Shown here one piece after another: positions 9,801 through 23,900 of a stretch of 64,000 bases of DNA. A program made the position numbers and the translations under genes. The stretch spans positions 62,001 through 126,000 of the forward strand of contig JAODTK010000356.1 of the NCBI GenBank assembly GCA_026419785.1, given 5' to 3'. The number at the start of each line of letters is the position of its first letter. Positions within the stretch are counted from its first letter, which is position 1. This DNA comes from Sclerodactyla briareus. Lineage: Eukaryota > Echinodermata > Holothuroidea > Dendrochirotida > Sclerodactylidae. The notes below the pieces were generated by a model. The model was given only the letters and a program-made list of their open reading frames with translations. It searched no databases and was not told where the DNA came from.

Positions 9801-12800
9801 AGGGCAGCACTCACTCCCACCCACCCCCACCCACCCCCTCGCTCAAAGTTACCGAAGGATGTATACAGCAAGAGGTGCGTTTATAGGACCGCTGGACATG
9901 GCCTAGGGACAATTGGTGCTCAAACATACAACGCCGAAAACTTTCCAGGTACTGTATGTGGCCAACATTGGTGGTCAGCAGTGTCGAGGATACGCTCACG
10001 GATGGATCCACCTTACACCATCGAAGAGGACACGGCCATAGCTTGTAGCACTTGATCGATCGCACGGCCTAACATGGGGGTATCGAACGGCTTTCAATGG
10101 TTCTTCTGCTTTTGTCTCATCTGTGATGAAGGCTTGTTCATCATGTGAGAGCATGTAAATTGAACGCATTTCCTTCCTTTATTGCCTATTTCCTGTTTCA
10201 AAATATTTATACAGTTTGCTTCAAGGCTGTTTGTAAGTAGAGATATTGTGCCATTATGAGGAATCAGATAATAAGCTTGTAACATGCTTATTATTTTAAA
10301 ATTGGTATTTGTTGTATTTTTCAAACAATTAGATTCAATTAGATATCAATGTGGGAGTGAATTTATCAACTCACTTTGACTGTAATCAACTTTGTCTAAT
10401 GTTCAGGAAACTTGATACCAAATTCCAAAATCAGAATGGTGTAACGGAAATGGCTTATGAATTTTGAATGTTTTAGTATGTTCCAATATGTTATCATGCT
10501 CAAATTAGCTACATTGTTGGTCTGGTGTTTCAATGGGACCTGTGTGGTGATAAATATTATAACATCACAATAACGTACAAAACCGTAAGTGTTTGAAATG
10601 AACTACATTCTTAATTGAGGTTGTATCGTAGAATGATGAGAATTGTATAGCAGTATTGTTCGGCAAATAGGGAATCCAGTCTATTATTGTGGCTGTGTTT
10701 GAGCCGTAGTATGCAGGACCTCGTCGTGTTCAGCGCTCACCCGAAAAATCAGATTGGTAGCACAACACCCTCGTAGTGTGTGCTGCTCTCTATGGTGACA
10801 GACTTGTGCTTTATCAGGAACTGTTCCAACAGCATAATGAGTTAGAGCTAATCAGATCCAATCACTACTGATAGGATGGGAAGAATGGAGAAAAGTAAAA
10901 CCTCCACCACAGGTTATATAAGAAAACTGAAGCGGGAACGCCATCCATCGACCGAGATCATGGTTGCTGTGTAGTGATGACATACTATATACTTGATGTG
11001 ATAGTACTCGAGTACCCCTGCACTATGTGGTCAAAGCTTTGCATGGAACCAGACTCCCCTAATGGTAATCATTCATCCCTACCAGCACAAAAACATAGAA
11101 ATTTCCCCCCCCCCCCTCCCGTAAGTGGTGTAAGTTGAAAAAATAACCCACAACGATATGAGCGCCATGGGGAATGGGATATTTTATCTGAACCGATGAG
11201 GTTGGGTATAGGGCATGGGCTCTTGCAGACGTTAACTGCTCATATGACACCGGTGAGGCAATCTGGTGCTAAATTCACTAACTTCAGCAGTAAAAAACAA
11301 GTGTCAGAATATACACTTGTCTGAAACAATATGGGGAAAACTTCTGGGGGGGGAATAAGGGGAACACTGTGGGGACGTTCCCCCTCCTCATTCATGCAAC
11401 ATTGCTACATGTGGATTCCTTATACTTTTGATTGATATCTAGACTTCCACAAGCATGATTTGGGTATATCGCGTATATCGAGTTGTGTCACAGTCTTACA
11501 ACCAACCCACCTTGTTGTCCAAACAAGCTTTGGATTCCAGGAAAATCAAGATAGGTCTCTCCAATTTGAGGTGTGGTGTGAATGAATCACCAGTGAACTG
11601 AACATTCTTCTGGTGGGGGACTTAAATTGAATTATTAAATAAGATTACGGTGACTGAATTCTGCAGCCATTCATCGTGAATACCGAACAAGCCTGACTTG
11701 TGAAAGGCGAGTAAAACATGGGTTGACTGTCTGGAAGTTCCACTCCGCCTTTATTTATTTCATGTCCTCCTCCACAGCCACGAAGCTACCTATTGTAGGA
11801 ATAATATATAAACTTCAATTGGAAAAAAATCTGTTGAAATTAGTTTTAGCCGGGAGGGGGGGTGGTTATCCAGGGCAGCAATGAGCAGTTGTATAGAAAG
11901 GTCATTACCCGTCGGTTTATATTTTCAACAACTCGGGCAGGGCGCATCCCTTATCTCATTTAAAGGACAACTGCCTGGTGAAGTCTACAGACTACAATAT
12001 TAGCTGGAGAATACTGAATGGGTCATGCAACTTTCCGTTACAGTCCCATCATGCAATAATGTATGGCACAACCCTGCAAACAATCTTTGTTTCTATCAAA
12101 TTTCACGCATTATTTCCATGGGAGGATTGCTGTAGTGGGTTGGTATGTGTTGTGGTTATTACTCTGGTGAGAGAGAGACACAAACTTCTGCTAAATGTTG
12201 ATTTATTCAACAACATGAAACAATGAATAACTTCCGGGTTGTCCAAGTGTGACCTACTTGCATTATTGCGATTCCCCAAAATTTCTCTGCATAATGGGAC
12301 CAAACTTTGGAGGCCAATAACTCCATGTAGGAACATTGTATTGAAATGGGGTTTTTCCATTCTCCGCGATATAACCTCTGTTGTCCTTCAATGAGAATCG
12401 GTAATCTCATATTCTGAGTATGGTGTATTGTAACATGGGGGGAGGGGTGTACATGATGAAATGACTCAATCTTGCACAAAATACATGCTTTGAAATTCCT
12501 AACAAGACTTCGCACAAAGTGTAGGAGTCGAGTGATTAAGTTATTCATGCTGTCATGACAATTGAGAGAAAATTCTTTGCACAGCCTAATTTGCATAATT
12601 ATTGCAACTTTGCACCGAAGTTGGGTGGATATGGTTCACTTCAAGATAAATTAATTGTATATACGGGCTCCAACTCCCAAACATGTCAAATATTTCACTA
12701 TGTTGTGATAAGGCCTGGATGAAATTATTGATCCCCTCGTGATTGATTCTGTATTGTACTATAACTTTTGGTGCTTTATAAAACTATTAAGAGAATGTGT

Positions 12801-14739
12801 ATTTTGAACAGGTATATAAGAAATGCTTCTTGATAAGAAAGACCAAAAGAGAAAGAAATACATACAGCAGAGCTTTCTGATGAATATTTGTGTAGATTTA
12901 TTATTTATACATACCCATCATATGTACAGAAATTTCATTCATGACACAATCAATCTTAATGAATCGAGCTGCCGGTGTAGTTTGATGCTTTCAAATGAAG
13001 CATAAAACCCTCTCCCCAGACGCTCCACACTGGTGTGGAAATGTGTGGTGCATCTAACCCCTCCCCCAACTTGGACCTAGATCTATGTACCTGGGGCACT
13101 ACTGGTTGGTCAGGCTGAATTCAGCAGATTAAAGTGTGTGATGAATGCTTTCGGGGCAAGAATTTTATCATGCAATATTTGGCTATGGAATCCAAATACC
13201 TGGTCCTGCCTAAATCTACGAGCTTTGAAGTGTCCGAGTTTTATTTTTGAGTTACACAATCCATGGCTCATTGTCTTCACTCCTGCCTGCATATTCCAGT
13301 TGTAAGATCCATGTGACACCGATTCTCAGTTTAAATGGAACTTAGTACTGTATAGGCAGGACACAATTTGCTAACTGAGAACTTAGCTGCTATATGCCGC
13401 AAGTATGTGAATAGTCATGAGATTAGTCATAGCTATTGCATATATATCTCTGACTATTTTATTATAGCACAGTGTTTCTTTGGGCATTCCTGAAAAAGTG
13501 TTTTCTCCTTCAAAGAAACAAAGCTTGGCTTGACCGTAGCCCAGCTTATTGTCCATTTGGCCTCGGATGACTTTGAAAGCCCTACCTGTTGGTTCAGGAC
13601 GACTGTAGTCCACATTCTCCGTTTCATTTAAATACGACAATGTTGAAAAAATTTTGCATGAATTAGCAAAAGAACTATGGACTTACCATGTTGTTTAAAA
13701 CTAACCCAGTCCACATCCACCAAGTTTTGTTCAAATCCAACTAAGTAGGAAATCCTAAAAAAACACAAATTTGACCTCTGACCTTTGAATCACTGCTGCT
13801 GGAAACTTTATGCGTTATCTGCATAACTCTTTTAAGTTTCTGGCCGGCGGTGGTGACACGGAGATGGCAGCTCTCCCCCGCCACCCATAATATCCATAAT
13901 ATGAGGCTTTTGTTGCAATCCATGATTGATTGGCAGGTAAGGCCTTAAAAATGGTCCTAGTATTCATGTGTTTCTTGGATTAATATCCTATATGGTGCTT
14001 AACGCAGAGCATCCCAGAGAGCCAGTATAGTTCACTCAGTCAGTTCCATTGCCTTAATTCTCATTCTAGACATTCGTCACCACGAACTTATCATCCGTAG
14101 TGTCCACCCCCCCCCCACACCACCCCCTTCCTCCAGAAATGTTTTTTTGCACCACATGGAGGTCCTTCTGGACTCCCTCAATAGACAGTTTCTGGGCCAT
14201 TACATTTTCTCAAACACATTGATGATTACGACCCATGCCTCATACTTTGAAACACTATGAACCATTTCACCATTTGGATCTTGTCAGCTACGAGGTTGCA
14301 GTCTAATCACATTTCATCCTTTGAAGGCCTACCTACATCTCTTCAACAACATTATCCTCCACTAACACTGGCTGGTCGGTCAGTTCCTACACTCTGAGGA
14401 AGCGTTCATAAATACTGATTTTCCACCAGTTCATATAACCCTATCTGGGTACTCCTATAGTACCTTCCCACTGCAGTCACAGTTATTACCCTGATCATAG
14501 TATGAACTAAGCATACTGACCGAGTTATTCGGATCATTGAGTTAATTCGGAACTCTATTCCTCATGAGTCAGCCATAGAGTCATCGTCTGTTTACTCATC
14601 CCTGTAGGTCTCCGCTTTCCCTTCCTTCAAAACGCCCTCTGCCTCAACTAGGAACAATAGAAGAATTTTCGGCATATTTTCCCATATGCCTGCCATGTAA
14701 ATATACACTGACACTGGCTGGCCTCACAATCACCAGATC
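9801..14739. other. Intergenic region between convergent genes
   Basis: No gene recognised. It holds one internally deleted MITE-M copy (11964-12387), several poly-C or poly-G runs (near 11106, 11345, 14107) and one perfect DR1 half-site pair (TGACCTCTGACCT, 13772-13784). The remainder is AT-rich sequence with only short chance open frames. Receptor (+) and SLU7 (-) converge on this region. Confidence 0.6.
11964..12387 (+). mobile_element. MITE family M, copy B (internally deleted)
   Basis: Starts AGGACAACTGC right after TTAA (11960-11963) and ends TTGTCCT at 12387, followed by TCAA. It shares the blocks GCTGTAGTGGGTTGGTATG, CTAAATGTTGATTTATT, GGCCAATAACTCCATGTAGG and the ATTGTATTGAAATGGGG tract with the other copies. 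It is 424 bp against about 590 in the full copy. Confidence 0.85.
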
Positions 14740-14936
14740 CGAATGGTGTTCTATATAGGAAGTCGGCATGGGGTCATCGGTTTTCGTTTTCCGTTTCATC
14801 CTGTAAGCTCCCTTTCCTCCTCCGTGGGTTTTCATTGTAACTGGTTCATGTTGGCCAGGCTGTTGTAGGGGCCTCTCTCTCATCCATCTGTAGCAGTCTG
14901 TCCACCTCTCGCTCGTGTTCCTGCTCACTTCAGGGC
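14740..14936 (-). CDS. SLU7: SLU7 last coding exon
   Basis: The acceptor cgacag precedes 14936. It reads ALK, then in a shifted frame EQEHEREVDRLLQMDERERP, then after another slip GAYRMKRKTKTDDPM, the conserved SLU7 C-terminus. Two or three small indels disrupt the frame. Because the frame is uncertain at the end, the stop could be anywhere from about 14640 to 14760; 14740 is a rough limit. Confidence 0.85.
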
Positions 14937-17900
14937 CTGTCGTGGCATGAACCAAGAGCGATTAAACTCTGTATGCAGTGATATATAATGACTAACTAAA
15001 CATTCAAAAGCAAACAGGAGTCAAAAAATGGTGAATTGTAAACTGGCTCCTCAATGTGAGCCTGGAGCCGGGAGATTGTGGTCTCTGAACTGCAACAGTG
15101 AAAAAAGAGCATATCAAACCCCACCAACCCCACAAGTTTTGGAGGTTCCATCATGGTTACCTTCAATTGACTTAGGAATTTATGACCTCATGGGGGGGGG
15201 GGGGGAATCGAACCGGCCAGGTCCATATGGGACTGTTCAACAATTCACAGTTTCAAAATGCACTTTTTGGACCTTGATAACAGTAAAATCACACACTAGA
15301 ATAAGATTATTCTTTCATATCCTGTGGACAGTTTTTACTCAGGAGCCACTTATTGTCATTGTTACATGCCTTCCAAACTTCTATCCTGCATTGACTTGAA
15401 TAAAAAACGGAGGTCCCCGATGACAATCACAGGAGATATTGTTGTAATTGTAGATTGTGTCTGACTCACCCACCTGTTATCACTGAATTCATCTAAGGGT
15501 TTGAGTCCTTAAGAATGAATAATCACAAGAAAGTACCAATAGTCCAACCACTTCACCGGTTGTTGTTGTTGTTGAAAAAAAAATTCAGATCAAGATTTTA
15601 CTCTAAAAAATATTGCAACTTGTACAAAAAACATCAATCCGACGCCTCAGGTATGACGATTCCAACAGATGTAGGTTACGTTTTAATGTATGTTACCGGT
15701 ACCAGTTTGCTGCAAACACTCATCCATGGTGAATCCCGACTCTGAGGTTTTTGTCTAACCACTGCAAGCAACACCCATCCCAGCAATCTTAACCACCGTA
15801 TAGTAGCCATACATTATGATACTGCCGCCCAGATGCATGCCCCCACATCCCACATGCGTTTGGTATTCAGATCTCCACAAATCATGCCCCCTCGGAATCC
15901 ACCTCCATTGGCCCGCGTCCTGGTGAAGTCTGGTCTGCCCCCTTTCCTTCCAGTTCCCATGACTGAAGAAACCTCCGTTTTCCAGGTACTCTCCGTTTGG
16001 GAATGGGGTTAGCTGACCAGTGTTACGTCATGTCCACGCGAGGTCAGTCTGCCGGTGACTGCTACCCCTCCCCACCCCCCATCCCATTAGTGACTATACC
16101 AGCCCAGGTTGATACCCTGCCTGCCTATGTATAGTTAATGACAAGAATCCTGACAGCAGTGATAAGGTATGTGACAATGTGAGGTAGCCATAGCATTGGC
16201 TATCAAACTGAATCTTGTTACATGGGCATCACTGTCACTGCCTAAGTGGAATTCAGCAAAAATGGGAGTCAATGAGGCTCAGCATCAAATAGCTGGTGTC
16301 GCATTGTGAAATGCTCACTCAAATGACAAGATTGCCTAACACTTTAGGTAACATAGGCAATCAGTTTGTACAGAACTATAGACAGCACACAGATTCTTTC
16401 ACTTCCTCACAAATTGCTGTTATTTCCAAATGCTGCTGATGATGAGTAGGATTTTCCTTTTGCCTACATCTTAAACACTTTAACAATCTGCACAACCCAG
16501 TTTGTGGATGGTAAACACAATTTTTTTCATACCGCATGCAGATTTTGTTTTTCTCAAATCAAACTTGAACCTCACACATGGAGAGGCATTTTCACCCCTA
16601 ACCATACAAGAATGTTGATTTTGAAACTCAATCTTGTTATGGTGGTCCTACATTAATTGCCTAGATTCAAAGACATCACAAGGAACAAAATAAAAGTTTT
16701 GTTAGCTGATTTTACCCATTATTGACTCATATAACATCAAGTGAACAATAAAATTTTCTCTGAAAACCATGATTGCTTGCAAACTTCCAAGCAGATTCAC
16801 CATTTCAGTGAACAGTTTACAAAATCAACATCGCTCATCTGCAACCTCATTTCCATAATAGTGGATCTTTCCCCCATTTAATTTGTAATAGTCGCCTCTC
16901 GGACAAAGCTGCTACTAATAGGTTGATCCATGTGGTTGTTACATCGCTGTTAACTACGCAGTGGTCTACCTACTCTGCGGACACCCTGTCAATCAAATAG
17001 GAACAATAACAAACTACTACTTTCCAAAAATCTGCTGAACGCTTGTGTCCAAGACTAAGGAAACTGATCACATAACCACTGTTCTTCAAGAACTTCACTG
17101 GCACCAGTGCAGCCAACATTATAAATTTAAAATTGTAAGTCTGACATTCAAAGCCATTCATGGGCAGGCGCCCCTTTACCTCTGTGTATTATTGACTATT
17201 TTACTACGGGGCCGGGGGCCCTTCACCCCGTCGCTCTGAAAAAAAAAATTCATGTTGCCCCAGTCATCCATAAGATGACAAGAGAAGTCATTTCAGCCTA
17301 CCTTGAACGTTTTTCATGAGTATTTTGACTGATTTGTTTTCCTTGTAGGTTTGTGAAGATCTTGAGGTATATTGTTTATGTAAGGAACTATGAAGTGTTC
17401 ATTAGGATTATCATTAGGATTATTATTATTCCATTGTCTCCAAGACCAAAAAGCCAATTCAGGGTTTTGGATTTCCTTAATATACTAATCAGAAGGAAGT
17501 GTCACACGTTCGCATTCACAGAGGAATGGGATAAAGTGCTGCTTAGAGTGTGCAATAAGGCTGTTCTAAACGAAACGGACGATTGAAGGCCGGAGCTTCA
17601 ATTTCAGGAAGAGTGGTGATTCAACCCCCGGGAAGCAGGCAGTTCTGTCATTAAAACAATATTCAAATCGGTCACCCAAGACGAACAAAAGTGAAAAGTA
17701 ACACTCCATGATGGCAGCACTTCCTTCCCTTACCTCGTCATGTGAGAGAGGGGATATTAAAACAAATATTCATCCAGGTAAAGACTATAAACAAACCTTC
17801 TCATCTTAGCTGTATTACGGCCCTCATAATCCTCGCTCTCGCTGCTGGAGGTGAAGATGATGATGATGAAGAAGAGTCTTCTTCTTCCTGCTTGCTCTTC

Positions 17901-20900
17901 TTCTTCTTCTGCTTCGCCTCTTCTTTTCACTTTCTTCTTTTCCCTCTTCTCTTCTTCTTCGCACTTTCCGTCTCGATTTTTTCCTTGTTTGCTGTGAAAT
18001 GGATACTTTGCAATTATATAGCTTCTGATTGGACGTAAACATTTCAGAACTATCCAAGGCTGCCTGTAGAATTGCTTCCAAAATGGGCTGGAACTTTTAC
18101 ATTAAAAATATCTGCTCCCTGAATCATTATGGTTGGTCCACTGGCCATTGTTCTAGTATGGGGATAATTTCATTGATTTTATGCTGGCTCAATCGGCCAT
18201 ACACGTCCAAACATAGGGCTCGGCCACAACCTGGCCACTCTGGATGCTGTATACCAACATTTGTTCATTTTTAGTTTTGCTCTCAAGACGGAAGCAGGAA
18301 TCACACCCTGGTCGAGGTGGGGGTGCTGCTTCAAGTTACCAGATTTTGTCAATGATTAGTCCGACCATGAACGTGTGTTACAACAAGCAGCCATGTGAAT
18401 TGCTGCTTAGCGATTTTGTCCGATTTTTTTTCACATTGAAGAAAAACATTGCTACAGTAGATTTGTGTTCGGGATGAAGCCAGCAGAACCTCGGTAAAAT
18501 ATCAATGTCATAACACGAGACCTCTTGACTGCCTGGTGTGGAGTCTCTTCTCTAGTCAAGATGACCCCAGATTGTTCTCCCTATTTCATTCATGTGGCAC
18601 ACACAGAGCAGCCAATTGTTAGGATGAGTTTCATCTTGTTAGGATAGGCCCCGTTGCACAGCAGGTTTTGGTCACCCCAGAGACTGAATGTTGCACTCCA
18701 CCACACTGCCTCATGCCAGGATGAAAGGTTGTCCTTATTCGAGAATGCCTCCTCCCTTGCCCACTCTGGTATAAGCTGTGGATTAATCTAGCAGTATCTG
18801 CTGTCACCAATCACAGTTATCTGAATAGAGATATGAGCGCTCTCTCCATAAGTCTTACCCTATACCCCTCCCTTCCTTGCCCACATTCTACTCGTTACTG
18901 CCAGTGCACTGTTGAATACATCAAGCAGGTGTCTGTTGTCGATTTGTAAAGTTTCAGAGATATCATGAGCCCTGAGGTTTTTCCTACTTCTCAAGTGAAG
19001 CTTTTGAGGCCCAACGCAGTATTTGCCATAACAAAGGTAATATCTACAGGTAGTTCACCAATAATATTGCTGCACAAACCTCTAACAGAGCTTTTCTTTT
19101 GGTTCCTCCTCCTCCTGGGCGGCCCCCGCCCGGGCAGTGATAGCAGGGGGTGGCATCCTCCTTGGCAACTTCCCCGCTGTACCCCCGCAGTAACTCATTT
19201 GACCATGGCAGTGTACAGCAGCTATAAGCCCCACAATCCTTCCCTCCAGAACGAACCCCAGACACTCGAAAGGTAAAAGTGAATGGAATGGACCAAAGGC
19301 GCAGAGATGAAGAGGGTCGGTTTTGGCAGGCAGTACCTTAACCAACATCCTGCAGATCTTACTGACGTCGCTATTGGCAAATCCACAACAACTGTTAGGA
19401 TATGGGGCTAGCAAGCAATGCCTAGTCACCAAAAACCCAAGGAAGGTAAATGGTCGCCATTTGCCCCAAACAGTTTCGAAACTTACCAAAAAAAAGCTCT
19501 AACCTACTCTACACCATAGCAGTCTCGAAAGCAAACCTCCCTGGAGTCGAAACCTTTACAGCTCCTTCGGGAATCTGTTTTCCGCAGGTTAACGAGAAGG
19601 CTGGCGTGAACGAAATGGCGTGAGTCCTGTGCCTAACGACAAGAATATGCCAGATCCCTGTGGCTAAATGGTGGTTTATACTGGCAACACGTTAGTGGTC
19701 GATAGGTGAATTACATTTTTATGGATACATTTTGTTGACCTCTGAGAAATAAAAACGGCAGGGAAGGTTTGAAGCCATGTGGTTTTCTTACCGAGTGGTT
19801 GTTAATGAGACCTCCTCCTCGTACCTTGACTTTTGACCTTGGCCTTTCCATGGCCCTTGAGCCAGGGTGCCAGTGCTTGGAATACTTTCACGAGTCTTCC
19901 TGCAAAGAGGAAAACAAAACAGCAAAACGAAGTATCAGGATAGTTGATGACCTGCAATATTACCGATATTGGATAGTGGTGTTTTGAAAATCTGCCGGAT
20001 CGACTCTTCCTGTCACCTCCCACAACAGTCTCCTCATCTCGATGCATTTCTGCTGCCGCCAAAGTGCATTGGGTGCCAAACGAAACGAAATGCATTAGAT
20101 GAATCAGAAGAGTGACCTGTAAATGTTATAATTGACTTTTCTTTCTATTCATTTCCATGCCTCAACTTCGCTAGTGCATAAAGAGCATCTACTGTACTGG
20201 CATATCGCTTGACTATATCATACAGCAGAAACTCGCAACTTGGCTATTTTTAGTGCCAAGAGATATTAGAGTGTTGTGCCCCTCCTCAAAAAATTCCCAA
20301 ATTCATTAGGGCTATCTTCCACCATTTCTGATATTGAAGTCAGTTCAAGATTGGTTATAAAACATCCATTCTGTGATGAATGTACCAAGTTATTGATACT
20401 CTTCTTCACTCCAACCATACTACCATTCAACACCTTGTTTCATTTTCCGCTTTTTCACTAACACTAAAGACATGAACAAATCAAGGAGAAATTCAATTAA
20501 CTGTGGAATGGAATATTTGCTTACCGTCTGGGCGAAGATAAGTTTCCTTGGTGGAGCATCCATGTTCTGTTCCACCGTACTGTGAATCAAATGAAATATA
20601 TTCAATTGTCAGTAGTAGAACATGACTGTACTAAAGTGTAACTAGAGCCCCTAGGTGCTATCCTCAAATCACAAATGGAAATATTTCATTGCAATAGATA
20701 GCCCCTTTTTGTGAATCCACATGACAACGTAATGACTAATTCCTCGAATGCCCCATGAAGTCTCATTGGCATGAGCATTTGGCTCTCAAAATACCCTTTG
20801 GGAAATATCCCCTAGATGATCGCTAGAACCCGAATTCCATAATACAAACCATATGCACCATGTGCTGAGCTATGCCTTGGCCACCTTCCATCCCACTAAA

Positions 20901-23900
20901 TTTGTCATTCTACGATTTGATTGATTTTGAAGGGAATGCATTTTGAATTTTTCTCACAATGGCTCACATCGTGCCCCTAACAAAAAAACACATCTCCCTA
21001 TTATTCCCTTTAATGACTTTTTTAATATGAAAGATGCCCCACCCTGTCGACAATCATGGGGCCCTGGATCGGTAAACATTCATGAAAGACAAGCACTACC
21101 ACGAGCCCATGATAGCCACTGACACAAGTATTGGAGTAATTCAACCTTATTTTAGAGTATCACATTTTTTTTTTTAAAAATATAGCTCGTTATGCCACTT
21201 TAATTCCCTCTAATCCTAAAGAAGAAGCATTTTTCAGATTTGGATATAATACCTCCACATCAACTTTAATACCTTGACCTACAATCTCTGAACAAACAAA
21301 ACCCCCCCCCCCATAGGTAGCCTAGTCCATAGATACACTGAAAAGTAGGTGGTAATCCAACCTCATCTATAGGAGAGACTTTTTTCCCGTTTTCCACATA
21401 ATGGTCCATTATTGCCCCTTCATAATTTTTGCCCTTTGGCAAGTCACCCGATAAACATTTGCATCTAAGACTAGCACAAAAAAGACAGAAGTTTATAGAC
21501 TAGACTATCACTAGAGTAACAGTGACTGTGGCAGAATACAACGCTCAAAATACGCTAAAAAATTATGAATACGAGCTTTGCATAAATTAATCCCCCTTCG
21601 TTAAGGGGGGCTACTTACGAGGGGCAACTTGCCTTCTGGACTTACTACAAATTGCTTTTCTCGCCAATGGCCGCTTCATCAAACACACCCAGACCCTAAA
21701 AAAGAGTTAAGCAAGCGCCGGTAAACCCGAACGCACCGTACCTAGCTGGGAGCGTACGGGGCTGCCACTATTCATTCCAACTAGCAACCTAGTTCCCGGC
21801 TTAGTGGGGAGGACTGGCCGGGTGTCCCAGAAGGTAGTTGTGCCCTCGTAAGTACTCGCCCCTTAAAACGAAGGGGGGTTAACTTACTACTTCAGGGCAC
21901 TTACCTTCTGGACTACTACAAATGCCCCCACCGTCAAGAGGTGGAAGCCGGGAGCGAATAATCCAACTAGAATAAGACCACTACCATAAGAAGATGTCTG
22001 TGTTACCCCCTCCGCAGTCACACCAGCCTACAGACATCGAGCGGAGGCCAACCATCCCGTCACGGCAAGTATGTCCCCGTGCCATCCACAGCCCACACAC
22101 ACGCTCTACGATCGAGGCTGCGGGTGGGGGAGAGGCACAAAGCTCCGCTGTACCTAGAGGCCAGTGACACCCCGGCGCGAGGGGCCACCACCAGACGCGA
22201 AACCCGAACCGCGATCCCCGCGCGGGAGGAAAGCGGTGTCCATGCGGGATTCACCACAATACACACTCCGCAGGGGGTCCGAAGGTATGAAGCGATAAGG
22301 TATTCTGAGATTTCCATCTCGCAGCCTTTAGAATCTCCTCCACGGCGACACCTATTAGAGCGGCGAGGGAGGAGGCAACCCCCGCACGTCGAGAGCTCGC
22401 GGTCGATACGGACCAACGCCCGGCGGATCAACAGCTGACGATCCAGGGAGAGATCGTATCCCTGGAGGGGCGCGTGTAGTATGGTCGCTGCGTGAAAACA
22501 AACAGCGACGGACACGGACCCCGGAGGGGACGGGCCCGATCCAGGTTAACCCGAAGGGCCCGAACCGGACAACACCACAACAACACCTCGTCCTCCCACT
22601 CCCGAGAACTCCCCCCAAAGCATCGATGAAATCGGAGCAGGGAAAGTATTGACCGACTCGACTGCATCTTATGAGAAACAGGGTCCGACCAGGCGACCCC
22701 GTGAGCTCAAACGCTTGCCCCCCGGGGAGGATAGACGGAGCAGGCAAGGCAACCACAAAACAACAGCGCCAGACCGATGCCAGCCGCAAAGAAGGAAACG
22801 ACTGTCCTCCACCCACCTGCGGCAGAGAGCAGCAGACATCCTGCTATAGCGGTTCAATGGGAGGCTCCGCTACTATCCGCAGGCCGTCCCCCATGTCCCA
22901 GGGCGAACTAAGTGCGAACCTAGAACGATCCAAGACATCTACGAAGGAGAAGGTCAAGTTGCTTCGCAGAAGACAAAAAACCGTTGAACTCATTCCCGAA
23001 ATCCGCTATGTAACAACCGCAACACGGAGCGGTACCCGGATCGCGTTCACCTTGCCGCCCTAAACGGAACAAGAGAGGATGAATTTCGCCACCTCCTCGA
23101 CAGGGTACCTGCCGGAGAAACTTGGCGATCCGCACACACCACCCTCAGTACAATCCGGACGCGAACTCACCAGGCGAGGGTGGAATCTCTCTGACCCCGG
23201 CCGCCATCGCGGCATCCCCTTCTCCTTTCTCCGCAAGGACCGAAGCTTGGAGGAATCCCTGACACACAAACAACACGCCACGCAACCAGGCCCAGAGCCT
23301 CCTGATGCGGACAATGAACGCCTCGAAGACAACGCTTGCCACACTCCGACGTGAAGAGAAACCACCTTCCGTCGGAGCATGATGCCTGCGTCGAGCGCAT
23401 TCGCGCGATGGAGTTCTTTGGACCCGGAAGGTGAACCGCCTGAAAGGGCACCCCGTGCGTGCGGCGCCACAGGAACAGATCCTAGGTCACTTGACCAAAG
23501 ACTCCACGAATGCGTCCCGCCCTGCTTGGTTATGTACGATACCGCCGCAGTACTGCCGCAACGGACCTTAACGAGAGGCCGCCACTCTCGGTTTGCAATA
23601 GTTCCAGAGGCGCGGTACCAGCCAGCAACTCGAGCACTATTATGTGGGTCCCTCCCCCCGCTAACTCCTGATTCCCACCGTGTCCAACGCAACTCCAGCG
23701 AGGTGTACGACGTGAGACAAAGTTGGACGGGAGGCGGGAACCGTACCCTGCCATGACGTTGCCCTGTTCAGCCACCACCGGATTAACGGGTCCAGGTGGG
23801 GCTGCCACGGCCTGGCGGTCGACAGATCCGACGACGGGCGCAAAACGCAAGAGTGGATCTGGAGGGGGCGCATGTACAAAAGCCTGGGCAATAGGGAACC

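Noticed and set aside
9105-9830. Minus-strand open frames with recurring 'NFCTC' motifs
   Set aside because: Shadows of the tandem terminal-exon array on the plus strand.
17824-18081. Arg/Lys-rich basic protein encoded alone on the minus strand
   Set aside because: The acceptor at 17991 and collinearity place it as the Lys/Ser-rich exon of SLU7; the Arg-rich reading is a shifted frame.
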